Of a DNA stretch of 64,000 nucleotides, positions 23,622 to 33,525 are shown piece by piece. A program made the translations under genes and the position numbers. The DNA is taken from contig NC_084850.1 in NCBI RefSeq assembly GCF_033115175.1, forward strand, positions 19,561,218 to 19,625,217, in the 5' to 3' direction. Position 1 is the stretch's first letter. The number at the start of each line of letters is the position of its first letter. The stretch is from Lepus europaeus (lineage: Eukaryota; Chordata; Mammalia; Lagomorpha; Leporidae). The notes below the pieces were generated by a model, which saw only the letters and a list, made by a program, of their open reading frames with translations, made no database searches and was not told where the DNA came from.

Positions 23622-24405
23622 CCTAAATGAAAGATCTCTGCATGTGAAATCCCAGTGGAAAGAACCAGTCCATCAAAGAAGGAGGTACTTTTCTCTGAAG
23701 TATGGAGAGAACTTCCACTTTGACTATTACCCTATCGGAATAAGATCAAAGTCGGCGAACCCTAAAGGCTTCCATAGCCTTGGCAACTCATGACTAGAGC
23801 CTAGGGAGATTACTGACGCCATAAACGAGAGTGTCAAATTGTTGAATCAACAACAGGAGTCACTGTGTACTTATGTCTCATGTGGGATTTGTCCTTAATG
23901 TGTTTTCCAATGTGAAGTGATGCTATAACTAGTACTGAAACAGTATTTTTACACTTTGTGTTTCTGTGTGGGTGCAAACTGATGAAATCTTTACTTAGCA
24001 TATACTGAATCGATCTTTTGTATATAAAGATAATTGAAAATGAAAAAAAACTTGGTTTTTAAATTGGAAATTGCATACAAAAGTAATCAATTTTTAAAAA
24101 ATATCATGTAGGATCTCTGTCCTTAATGTGCTGTACATTGTGGTTTAATGCTTTAACTAGTACTCCAACAGTATTTTTCACTTTGTGTTGCTATGTGGGT
24201 GCAAACTGTTGAAATCTTTACTTAATATATACTAAACTGATCTCTGTATATAAAGAGAATTGAAAATGAATCTTGATGTGAATGGAAGGGGAGAGGGAGC
24301 GGGAAAGGGGAGGGTTGCGGGTGGGAGGGAAGTTATGGCGGGGTAAGCCATTGTAATCCATAAGCTGTACTTTGGAAATTTATATTCATTAAAAAAAAGC
24401 TTAAA
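23622..24405 (+). mobile_element. Young L1 3' end, duplicated form, head to head with the previous L1
   Basis: It begins at ctaaatgaaagatctctgc within the L1 3'UTR, carries two AT-rich units (about 23925-24035 and 24145-24260) and the purine tract (24285-24335), and ends in an A-rich tail. No target duplication is apparent at either side. Confidence 0.9.
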
Positions 24406-24518
24406 AAAATTGAAAGAAGCACATATTCCCTCAATAAATAGCAAATAACTAATATGTAACTAAAACTCTAATATGTGCTGGCACAAAGAATTAAAAGATA
24501 CTTAAGATACTAATAGTG

Positions 24519-24812
24519 ATCTCTGTCCTTAATGTGCTGTACATTTTGATTTAATGCTATAACTAGAACTCAAACAGTATGTTTCACTTTGTGTTTCTAT
24601 ATGGGTGCAAACTGTTGAAATCTTTATACTAAATTGATCTTCTGTATATAAAGAGAATTGAAAATGAATCTTGATGCAAATGGAAGGGGAGAGGGAGCGG
24701 GAGAGGGGAGGGTTGCGGGTGGGAGGGAAGTTATGGGAGGGGGAAGCCATTGTAATCCATAAGCTGTACACTGGAAATTTATATTCATTAAATAAAAGTA
24801 AAAAATATATAT
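24519..24812 (+). mobile_element. Young L1 3' end, short
   Basis: A 294-bp insertion of the last part of the L1 3'UTR with purine tract and tail. A 12-bp duplication, atactaatagtg, lies at 24507-24518 and 24813-24824. Confidence 0.93.
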
Positions 24813-24824
24813 ATACTAATAGTG

Positions 24825-25094
24825 TTTATACAAAACATACTCTCAGCACCAGGAAAAGTATCCATTCTAATTCCAGATGACAAGATCAACACTGCCACAT
24901 TTTAATTCTACCTGTTAGGATGAAAAGCCACTGGATGTAACATGGAAAGCTGAGGCAGACTAATCTGCTCTTTCACAGAAGCATTTACATACTTTGTGGA
25001 AACCCAGGAAAACGTCATTCATTCAGCACAGAAATCCCTGACTCAATCAACTAACACAAGTTGGACTGAAAGTAGAAAAACTCTTATTTCTGCA
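24825..25094. other. Unassigned stretch
   Basis: No gene is seen. A simple non-repetitive stretch between young insertions. Confidence 0.5.
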
Positions 25095-25147
25095 GCTAAC
25101 AATAATAGTAAAGCTAACACACATAGCATTTATTATATGCAAAATAC

Positions 25148-26478
25148 CTTTTTAAACTTTTATTTAATGAATATAAATTTCCAAAGTACAGCTTATGGAA
25201 TACAATGGCTTCCCCCTCATAACTTCCCTCCCACCAGCAACGAATCTTGGGACAACCCACTCTGCTGCATGGTGGACGTGAGGTGCGTGCCGGAGCCAGA
25301 CTGCGCTGGGCAGGGAGAGGAGAGGCTGATGGTGTGACAGAGACCAGGGTCTGGATTCAGACATGCATCGGGCATTTCCCACTGCTGCTGAAAACGTGTT
25401 CGGTCTCGGTTGGGACAGACAGGATTGTTTTGTCTGTTGGAAATATTCATAGCTCTTTCCTTTCATCTCATTCCATTTCTGCGTTGACATTAGTTCTGTG
25501 CGGGGAGGCAAGCTCAGGGGAACCCTTTGCCATCAAACTTCTGGCCGCCTGGGCCGGCGTGTTCCGGGAGCTTCTCTGGCCCTGAGTGGGGCCTCGTGCA
25601 CCTGTTGCTGCTCCCACGCCCCTCCTCCCGACCGCCGCCTCTTTCCTCTCGGGTTCCTTCCGGGTAAAACTTGTCTGTCATTCAGTTCCTCTTTTACCTC
25701 CTCTATCGTCTGTTTTTCCAAAGAAGAGAAAGCATGAAGAACTTGAAAGTCTGATTGGAAACTTCTCCCCTTCCATTCACATCAAGATTCATTTTCAATT
25801 CTCTTTATATACAGAAGATCAGTTTAGTATATATTAAGTAAAGATTTCAACAGTTTGCACCCACACAGAAACACAAAATGTAAAATACTGTTTGAGTACT
25901 AGTTATAGCATTAAATCACAATGTACAGCACATTAAGGACAGAGATCCTACATGAGGAGTAAGTGCGTAGTGACTCTTGTTGTTGAGTTAAAAATTTGAC
26001 ACTCTTATTTATGGCGTCAGTAATCACCCTAGGCTCTTGTCATGAGTTGCCAAAGCTATGGAAGCCTTTTGAGTTCATCGACTCTGATCATATTTACACA
26101 AGGTCATAGTCAAAGTGGAAGTTCTCTCCTCCCTTCAGAGAAAGATACCTCCTTCTTTGATGACCTGTTGTTTCCACTGGGATCTCACTTGCGGAGATCT
26201 TTCATTTAGGTCATTTTTTTTTCCAGAGTGTCTTGGCTTTCCATGCCTGAAATACTCTCATGGGCTTTTCAGCTGGATCGGGCATGCCTTAAGGTCTGAT
26301 TGTGAGGCCAGAGTGCTGTTTAGGACATCTGCCATTCTATGAGTATGCTGTGTATCTCACTTCCCATGTTGGATCATTCTCTCCCTTTTTTATTCTATCA
26401 GTTAGTATTAGCAGACACTCGTCTTGTTTCTGTGATCCCTTTGACTCTTAGTCCTATCATTATGATCAATTGTGAGAT
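25148..26478 (-). mobile_element. Young L1 3' end with an internal foreign segment
   Basis: Minus-strand L1 3'UTR, single-unit form. An imperfect duplication, tatgcaaaatac (25136-25147) and tatgcaaatac (26479-26489), sits on both sides, inside a MIR. The L1 text breaks at about 25241 and resumes at about 25764. The roughly 20 bp of pyrimidine tract expected there are missing and replaced by 522 bp of unrelated CpG-rich DNA. Confidence 0.88.
25242..25763. other. CpG-rich foreign segment inside an L1 3'UTR
   Basis: Composition changes abruptly from AT-rich L1 to GC-rich sequence with many CpG sites (for example gggccggcgtgttccggg near 25552-25569 and cccgaccgccgcc near 25626-25638). It resembles a CpG-island promoter or 5' exon. 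Frames are open on both strands for 60-115 codons, as expected for GC-rich DNA, and I recognise no protein. The edges show no poly(A) and no target duplication, so it did not arrive by L1-type priming. Likely alternatives are patch repair of a break in the purine tract using a distant template, or an assembly error. Confidence 0.75.
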
Positions 26479-26700
26479 GTATGCAAATACTTAAATTAAC
26501 TTGTCTAGTCCTCATGAAAACCTATGAACTAGGGACCGTTATCATCATCTCTACTTTGTACATGAGGAAACTGAGGTAAATAAACTTGTCCAAATCACAC
26601 AGCTAGTAAAAGATTAGAAATATGAATCTATCTAGTTAAGCTGTTGGCCAATCCACTGGGCTCTTAACCATTTGTACTGACTGACTAATTCTATGACTGC

Positions 26701-27087
26701 AGACATGAAATGAAAATGTTGATGTCAATTTCTCAGGTTCATCTAATCATAGTATTCCAAGATTCTTGATCTTAATAGATAGTTGCATGTACCTAACTGT
26801 GGGAATTGCAAGAAACAATGTGAAACATTTTATTCATTCATACAACAAAAAATTATTGAGTGCTTACAATGTCCAAGTTGTGTTCCAGGAACTGAGGCTA
26901 TAGAAGTGAACAAAACAGAGGACATACCTGCTCATATAGTGCTTGTATTCTAGTAGAGTACAATACCAGTAATAAAAAACATTTGTAGAGTTCATGTCGT
27001 ATCTCACATTACACTACCTTCTTTATAAGACTTCTATGACCAATTGACTAAAAGGCATTCAGTTATAGTGCAATGGCCTAAAAAGAA
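26701..27087. other. Unassigned stretch with an L2 relic
   Basis: About 26830-26965 (tattgagtgcttacaatgtcc, aagtgaacaaaacagaggac, cttgtattctagtagag) reads as an L2 3' region. No gene is seen. Confidence 0.5.
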
Positions 27088-27373
27088 TACTCTGGGAGTA
27101 GGCACTTGGCCTAGCAGTTAAGACACTTGCATTGTCACACATAGGAGTGCTTGGATTTGATTCCTGGCTCCAGCTTTCTGATAATGCAGACCCTGAGACA
27201 TAGCAGTGATGGCTCAAGTACTTGAGACCCTGCTCTCCATGTGGGAGATCAAAATTGCGCCCCTGGCTCCCAACTTAGGCCCAGCCCAGCTCTAGCTATT
27301 ATGGCCACTCAGAGAATGAACCAGCAGAGAGCAGCTCTATCCATCTGTCTGTCTCTCTACCTCTCTAAAAATA
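27088..27373 (+). mobile_element. CSINE, diverged
   Basis: An older plus-strand SINE: head tagcagttaagacacttgc, middle cccagctctagctattatgg, and a CT-rich tract at 27340-27368. The composite element at 27387 inserted into its A/T-rich tail. Confidence 0.8.
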
Positions 27374-27386
27374 TTTTTTGAAATCT

Positions 27387-28298
27387 GAAGATGGCGGAAT
27401 AGGAAGGGAGCACACTATTAGTCCGGGCGAGAGACAGTTTAATAAAAGTGGGGATACTGCAGGGTCAAGGAAGAGTAGGGGAAGAAACAGCAGAGGAAAC
27501 TCTTCCGGAACTAGTGGTTCACAGTGGACCTGCGTGGAGAGCGTGGGAGCCCAAGTTCGGGACACCAGCGGCAGAATCAACACACCAGCGCTGGAACGCG
27601 AGGTGAGCCGAACCTCCATAGCCCGAGACACCAGCGGGCAAGCGGAAAGGGGAGACTAGAGGGAACGAGGCTTGAAACTCCGTGGGGAAAAGTTCACCAG
27701 GCTAACTAGAAGAGAGAGAGGAAAAAAAAAAGTGACCGATACGGACACGAGTTTCTCTCTCTCTGCTCACCCCTCAAAGGCGAGCAAGACAAAGAGCAGG
27801 CGCCATTTTGGACATACGTCATAAGCAGGGCGACCTCAGGTCTGCACCGGCCCTGAGCCTAGCAGAAAAACCTGACTCTGGGGGGGAGGGGTGAAATAAC
27901 AGGAGATTAGGATCTAACTTGGCAACCCAGTGGGAGACTGCAGGAGAATTGGAGCCCACACTGAGGGCAGCAGAGATTCCCTGTGTGGTCCTTGGGAAAG
28001 AGCTTCCAATCTCTGGCTCCTGTGGGTATATCATTTGCCTGCTAACTACCTCCAATTACGTTCAGCTGTGCGGAATTACTTCCCTTTTGAATAAAAAAAA
28101 GAAAGAAAGAGAGATTTACCACGCCTAACCTGGGAGTGTCATCTTTGACATACCCTCAACCCTGAGGAACCAAACACAGCTCTCAGGCCACACTCATCTC
28201 AAGCCTCTAAGGCTCCACTGAAAGCAGACAGTACACTTAATATAGAGCCATAGTGTAACAAGAAAAACACCACAGTGAAGAAACCAAATAGCTCCAAC
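27387..28298 (+). promoter_or_regulatory. L1 5'UTR (internal promoter) of the composite element
   Basis: It starts directly after the target duplication, so it is probably full length (912 bp). aagatggcgg at 27388-27397 matches the YY1-type site found at the start of other mammalian L1s, which positions transcription initiation. A reverse gccatttt core lies at 27802-27809. The region is GC-richer than its flanks and CpG-containing, as expected for an internal RNA polymerase II promoter. Activity today is unknown. Confidence 0.75.
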
Positions 28299-29322
28299 AT
28301 GCCAAACAACAAACGCAAAAACCAAGCTAACAAGAACAAGGAAGAAACTATGACGCCCCCAAATGAAAAAGACACCCCAATTCAAGATTATGAAGATGAT
28401 GAGATCGAAGAAATGCAAGAAGCGGATCTCAAAAAATTGATAAGAACATTAAGAAGTTCTCAGAAACAAATTCTTGAACTACAGAAATCCTTAATGGACA
28501 AGATAGAAAATCTCTCTCATGAAAATGAAATATTAAGGAGGAATCAAAATGAAATGAAACAACTAGTAGAACAAGAAACTGTGATAGTGACGAAAAATCA
28601 TAATGAAATGAAGAATTCAATAGCTCAAATGACAAACACATTAGAGAGCCTTAAAAACAGAATGGGTGAAGCAGAAGAGAGAATATCACTTAGAAGACAG
28701 AGAACAAGAAAGAAAACAGGCAAACCAAAGAAAAGAAGAGGAAATTAGAAATCTAAAAAATATTGTCAGGAATCTACAGGATACTATTAAAAAACCGAAC
28801 ATTCGGGTTCTAAGAGTTCCTGAAGGCATGGAGAGGGAGAAAGGATTAGAAGGCATTTTCAGTGAGATACTAGCAGAAAATTTCCCAGGTTTGGAGAAGG
28901 ACAGAGGCATCTTAGTACAGGAAGCTTATAGAACCCCTAATAAACATGACCAAAAGAGATCCTCACCACGACATGTTGTAATCAAACTCACCACAGTGAA
29001 ACATAAAGAAAAGATCCTAAAAGGTGCAAGAGAGAAACGTCGGATCACTCTTAGAGGATCTCCAATTAGACTCACAGCAGACTTCTCATCAGAAACCCTA
29101 CAAGCTAGAAGGGAATGGCGAGACATAGCCCAGGCACTAAGAGAGAAAAACTGCCAGCCCAGAATATTATATCCTGCAAAGCTCTCATTTGTGAATGAAG
29201 GTGAAATTAAGACTTTTCATAGCAAACAGAAACTGAAAGAATTTGTTGCCACTCATCCTGCCCTGCAAAAGATGCTTAAAGATGTGTTACACACAGAAAC
29301 ACAGAAACATGGTCACCAATAG
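28299..29322 (+). pseudogene. L1 ORF1 protein (RNA-binding chaperone), one frameshift
   Basis: ORF1p is a trimeric RNA-binding protein that coats L1 RNA in cytoplasmic particles. The chosen start, MPNNKRKNQ, follows a 912-bp 5'UTR. Residues 1-45 are charged and disordered. A heptad-rich coiled coil follows to about residue 125 (ILELQKSLMDKIENLSHENE). A single frame change near 28686-28692 separates this from the second half (about 28690-29322). The second half holds the RRM-like domain (IRVLRVPEG to NFPGL) and the C-terminal domain (CQPRILYPAKLSF, FATHP-like tail). Length is about 340 residues, normal for L1. With the frameshift, only the coiled-coil half would be made. Confidence 0.9.
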
Positions 29323-29374
29323 GAAAGAAGGTAAAGGAAGGAAACCTCACAGCAAAAGATCACAGGAAGCTCAA

Positions 29375-31117
29375 TTTCTCTTTGACATAGAATTAAACTC
29401 TGATGCTCTGTTAAAGCAATGTGTTAAAGGAATCTATTATGTTCTCTTGATGTCTGTTAAATTCTAATTGTTCAAAAACAGCTGCATTTTTATTAAGAGC
29501 TATGGGTTATTTAAATATGTGCTTTGTTCAAAAATTTGAATAATCACCTTGTAACAATGATCAAATTTGGTCTATGTTATGCCATGATTTTAAGGAATCT
29601 TATTTCAACCAGATATTTTGGATTTTGAGCCTTCTTGGCATTCTTGACAGGCATTCAAAAAATCAAAGTTTCAAACAATCTGGTCTCTAAAATTTCCAGT
29701 AAATCCTGGACTTTGGTTTTTCCAGTTTGGGCCCAACTGAAAAAATCGAAGGACCTATGTCTCTCATCTTATAGAGACACCAACTAATCAGGCTATTTGG
29801 ATTATATTAGAAGGACTGTCAAGATGTGATGTGGTACCAAACTTTAAGTTTCTATAATGGAAAATGCTATTAATACAAATGTTTGAGAATTAAAAAGTCT
29901 AAGGATCTTGTGTTACTAGACATGATAGTTATCTTAATGAGAAAGCCCCAGAGGCCTAAAGGGTGAAATACTTGTAAAACCCTACATGTGCTTTCAAAAC
30001 TACTGTGAAGTAAGCAAGTGCCTCTTGTTGGTTGATGAGTTTATAATTTTAAACATGGCGACTTAAAGTCTTTTGTCATCCACAGTTATATATGATCTGC
30101 TGCTCATAAAACTAAAGCGTTGTTGCTTCTGTGTTTAGCTGTCCTCCTATAGGTTCCTATGGACTTTTTCCAGCCACTTCTATTGTATTCAGTACTTTGG
30201 GATGGCTCTGTAAACAGATGAAGCCAATAATGTATTAACAGTACCAACTGAGAGAAAGTATGGTTAACTGAGGTTACTAAAAACAAAAAAACAATTCAAA
30301 TCAATTGGCAATCTACAAAAAGAGTTAGATTTTAAAAGCTATTATTAAAATTACTATATTGGTCTATTATGCTATGTTATATGTGTGTACATATTGTATG
30401 TCCACATGGGGAAATTTCATTAAGAGTTTTATTTTAAATGGCTTATAGATAAGATTGTCCATAAATTTAAGCTGCTAAAATCAATCAAAGATACATTTTA
30501 ATTTGTGTGACCTGAATCTGTGTATCATATGTTTTATACTTGTTGGTAGAAAAAAACTAAAAACATTTTATATGGTTGTGCTTAAGTTTACTGGTTAAAC
30601 AAACTACACCATGTTAGATATTTAAGAGGTGTTTTCAAATACATGATTCTTAAAATTTATAGAAGGCATTGGACCTTCTGGTAAATGTTTTCTTAAGTTG
30701 TTATCTAATGGTTGAAACTGTTTGCTAAGTATTCATGTGATATTGCTATTGTCAGCAAGCGATCTAGGACTTGCTCCCTCATTTCTCTATTCTAAGCCCA
30801 ACTTGTTCTTTCATTTCTCTATTCTCTTCAAGGTAGGAAACTAATTCTATTAGGAAGGAATCTGTAGGACGCACAATTTAATCTTTAGACCTTATAAAAG
30901 AGATGGCTAACATTTTTCTGTAATAGCATAGCCAAAATAAGAACTTAAATAATAATCTCATAGCTAAATTCACTTCGCCATCAGCGAAGTATACAGTAAG
31001 TAGAAAAAACCTCCCTTTCAGACCAAAGGGAAAGAAAGTTTTAAAGTGAGAATATAACTTTCCTCATGGGCATTGTCTACCTTAGAAAAACTACTACAGA
31101 ACATGCCTGTGACTATA
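29375..31117 (+). other. Cargo part 1: unidentified AT-rich sequence within the composite
   Basis: The sequence leaves L1 exactly after ggaagctcaa (29365-29374), where the intact L1 at 35975-41595 continues into the ORF2 leader. No long open frame and no L1, SINE or obvious retroviral pattern is seen over 1.7 kb. Composition is AT-rich. It is not present in copy 1, whose 5' end lies just downstream. It could be retroviral non-coding or LTR-like sequence, or a captured genomic or transcript segment. Confidence 0.7.
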
Positions 31118-32028
31118 GACTTGTAGTTCAGGCCACCGAAGATTAGAGATGGGACACGGGCACTCCCTTGACTTGCATCCTCTGGTCTGCTTTAACACAA
31201 ACCAGGAGGATAAGAAAGCTAGGCATCAGAAGCAATGGGTGACAGGCCTATTAATGGCTGATCTGTACAATAATCTGCCCTCAAGGAGACCCAACAGGCC
31301 AGTCCACTGCAGTGGCTTTCAATGTGGTAAGCCTGGGCTTCAGCAGAAGTCAGGTTGTGAAGAGCCCTGGCAGCTCTGCCAAGAGTTGGATCACTGGAAA
31401 TGGACCTGCCCTGGAGTCGAAGGATGCCCAGGTCAGAGCCACAGATCTTATTGGCTCTAAGCTGAAAAGCCCTTCACTCAGCCCAACTTCCAAAGTGACC
31501 ACTGCAGCTGAGGGGACGGCCAAGTAGGGTCAGCAACATTGCAGGAAGAACTGTAAATTTCTTGTTAGAGATGCCACCTGCCTTTACCTAGCCAGCTCTC
31601 CTCCCAGGCCAGCCAAGTAATGAAAGTCAACAGAGTGCCTTCCCCTAGGAGGTTCACACCTCCCTTAGGATATACCCCATGTGAAGAGATAGATAGGTCT
31701 GGGCCTCTTAACTTACAAGGCCTAAAGCTCACCAGATTATTATCAAGCCCCTTCTATCAGGTTCTATTTGCCTCTCAATCAGAAAAGTTAACTGTAGCTT
31801 AGACAGCACCTTTCTTAGCTCCTCTAATAATGACTCTGTCCTTTGTTCTAGACCCTGTCTAACGTACTTGGGCCTCATTCCTGTGTAATCATAACCTCTA
31901 CCACCAATGGCTCTACTCCCAACCTGTGTGTACTGATGGTCCTCTTCCCCACTTAATGCTGTGTAATTGTTCAGACCTGGTTAATGGCACTCTTAGGATC
32001 ATTGGTTACTATCCTCAACCTGTCTTTT
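31118..32028 (+). pseudogene. Cargo part 2: degraded class I retroviral gag-pro-like segment
   Basis: 31149-31460 encodes a zinc-knuckle-like pair. The second knuckle keeps exact C-x2-C-x4-H-x4-C spacing with Trp in place of the first Cys (Trp 31368, Cys 31377, His 31392, Cys 31407). The first keeps QCGKPG but has lost its His. About 31529-31588, in another frame, resembles the start of a retroviral aspartic protease, but the catalytic triplet position (31568-31576) reads Glu-Met-Pro, so it would be dead. A further open piece follows at 31620-31802. Two-knuckle nucleocapsids suit class I endogenous retroviruses. Homology to copy 1 stops at about 31966; the last 62 bp are unique to this copy. 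Confidence 0.6.
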
Positions 32029-32490
32029 ATGACCTTGTCTAAATATGATCAGAGTCGGCAAACTTGGAAGGCTTCCATAGCCTTGGCAACTCATGACGAC
32101 AGCCTAGGGTGGTTACTGGCGCCATAAACTAGAGTGTCAATTTGTTGTGTCAACAACAGGAGTCACTCTGCACTAGCTCCTCATGTGGGATCTCTGTCCT
32201 TAATGTGCTGTACATTGTGATTTAATGCTATAACTAGTACTCAAACAGTATTTTTCACTTTGTGTTTCTATGTGGGTGCAAACTGTTGAAATCTTTATAC
32301 TAAATTGATCTTCTGTATATAAAGAGAATTGAAAATGAATCTTGATGTGAATGGAAGAGGAGAGGGAGCGGGAGAGGGGAGGGTTGTGGGTGGGAGGAAA
32401 GTTATGGGAGGGGGAAGCCATTGTAATCCATAAGCTGTACACTGGAAATTTATATTCATTAAATAAATGTTAAAAAAACATTAAATTTTT
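32029..32490 (+). mobile_element. L1 3'UTR end and tail of the composite element
   Basis: It starts at atgaccttgtctaaatatg, an internal point of the L1 3'UTR, so the 5' half of that UTR is missing. It has the single-unit form, the purine tract (32350-32415), and the conserved end followed by a short A-rich tail. This end is what L1 ORF2 protein would need for priming. Confidence 0.92.
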
Positions 32491-32503
32491 TTTTTTGAAA
32501 TCT

Positions 32504-33513
32504 ATTAATGTTTTTGATAGTTTCTTTTTAAATGAAGCAAGGGTAATGGTAGGAACCTAATCTTCAAAGTCACAACAGAAAATTTGGGCTGACAGTTTAG
32601 AATTCAAGGAGTCATATCTACATGATGACCTCTGGGCCTTTCCAAAGGAATCACAAAAGGGATTTAGACATTAATGGTCTCCCAGGATACTAGGATTAAA
32701 ATTTGGGTATAAGTAATAGATCCCAAAGAATTTCTGTGGCTGGGGTACAGAGGATCATAGAGAGTTCGTCCTCAGAAAGAAGAGAGATGAAAAATACTCT
32801 TGTGCCTTGGATCTTGAGTTGAAAGTCATCAAATAGTGCATTTGTCATCCAGAGTGTTGCTCTCTAATCCAGATCATTGAAGCACTGGTTTCTCCAACAG
32901 AGTGTACTATTAAAACAGAGTTAATAGCAAAACTGTGCAAGATTCAGAGTCAAATTTTTTGATTATCACCCAAATTTATGAATTTCCTAAAGTTTTGTGG
33001 GACTTCAGCAAACAGTGTTTACAACTCTGAATACATGTGACTGTTTCAAATAAACCAAAAGTGTTATGAAGTGTTTAGGTATTTATGACATGTATTTAAA
33101 ATAACTCAAATAAAACCAAAGGCTGAATAACTATCCAATAATTTAGAATATTCCATTCTATCAAGCATTGTACAAATGTTTTACCAATCAGTTGCTGCAG
33201 AATAGATCCACTTGGCTGGTTAGATGTTAGGATTTTTTGCTGTTAGTGGAATGTGTAGGGAGAGAGTTAATCAGGTTTAAATCTAAACTAGGGTTCAGAC
33301 ATGTCTCAGTTTTCCTTGATCCCTTTGAGATCTCCAATCCACTAAGTTAGCACTTTTTTCAATTCTTCAACTTCTTCCCACCCTCACTTCCTGGTTCCAA
33401 GGATCATTATTATAATCACTTCTTTGAAACTCCCTGGTGTGTGTGTGTGTGTGTGTGTATCTTTTTCTGCTCACATCCCAGAGCATTCACTTGGCAAAAA
33501 TGCAACTCTGATT
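32504..33513. other. Unassigned stretch
   Basis: No gene is seen. It ends with a (GT)n run at 33437-33458. A phrase like that at 16020-16035 (aagttttgtgggactt, about 32991) hints at an old hAT-type relic. Confidence 0.45.
33437..33458. repeat. (GT)n microsatellite
   Basis: Eleven GT units. Confidence 0.95.
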
Positions 33514-33525
33514 GAAACCCAGCCT

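Larger units (their letters stand above)
25095..26700 (-). mobile_element. MIR relic split by an L1
   Basis: The start of an antisense MIR (taacacacatagcatttatt) lies at 25114-25133. The rest (tcatgaaaacctatgaactagg, acatgaggaaactgaggtaa, tcacacagctagtaaaag, gggctcttaaccatttg) lies at 26490-26690. The L1 at 25148-26478 separates the parts. Confidence 0.8.
27387..32490 (+). mobile_element. Composite half-L1/retroviral retrotransposon, copy 2 (5'UTR-ORF1-cargo-L1 3'UTR)
   Basis: Parts in order: L1 5'UTR starting with gaagatggcggaatagg (27387-28298); ORF1 (28299-29322, one frameshift); L1 inter-ORF spacer to 29374; non-L1 sequence 29375-32028; L1 3'UTR end with purine tract (32029-32475) and short A-rich tail. 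ORF2 is entirely absent. A 13-bp duplication, ttttttgaaatct (27374-27386 and 32491-32503), brackets the whole, so it was inserted in one event. The duplication may extend leftward with slippage. Design matches known half-L1 (HAL1) elements, but the cargo between ORF1 and 3'UTR is unusual. Lacking reverse transcriptase, it must have used L1 ORF2 protein in trans. Confidence 0.9.

Noticed and set aside
25247-25837. Overlapping open frames of 80-115 codons in the GC-rich segment
   Set aside because: Open on both strands, as expected from GC-rich composition; no domain is recognised and some run into L1 sequence. Kept only as a foreign DNA segment.
28275-29322. A two-part frame with coiled coil looked like a host gene
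   Set aside because: It is L1 ORF1: it follows an L1 5'UTR, and its C-terminal half matches the ORF1 end at 41320-41595.
31967-32028. A hydrophobic frame at the end of the cargo, possibly part of a retroviral envelope anchor
   Set aside because: Only about 20 codons, with no supporting motif; too weak to name.
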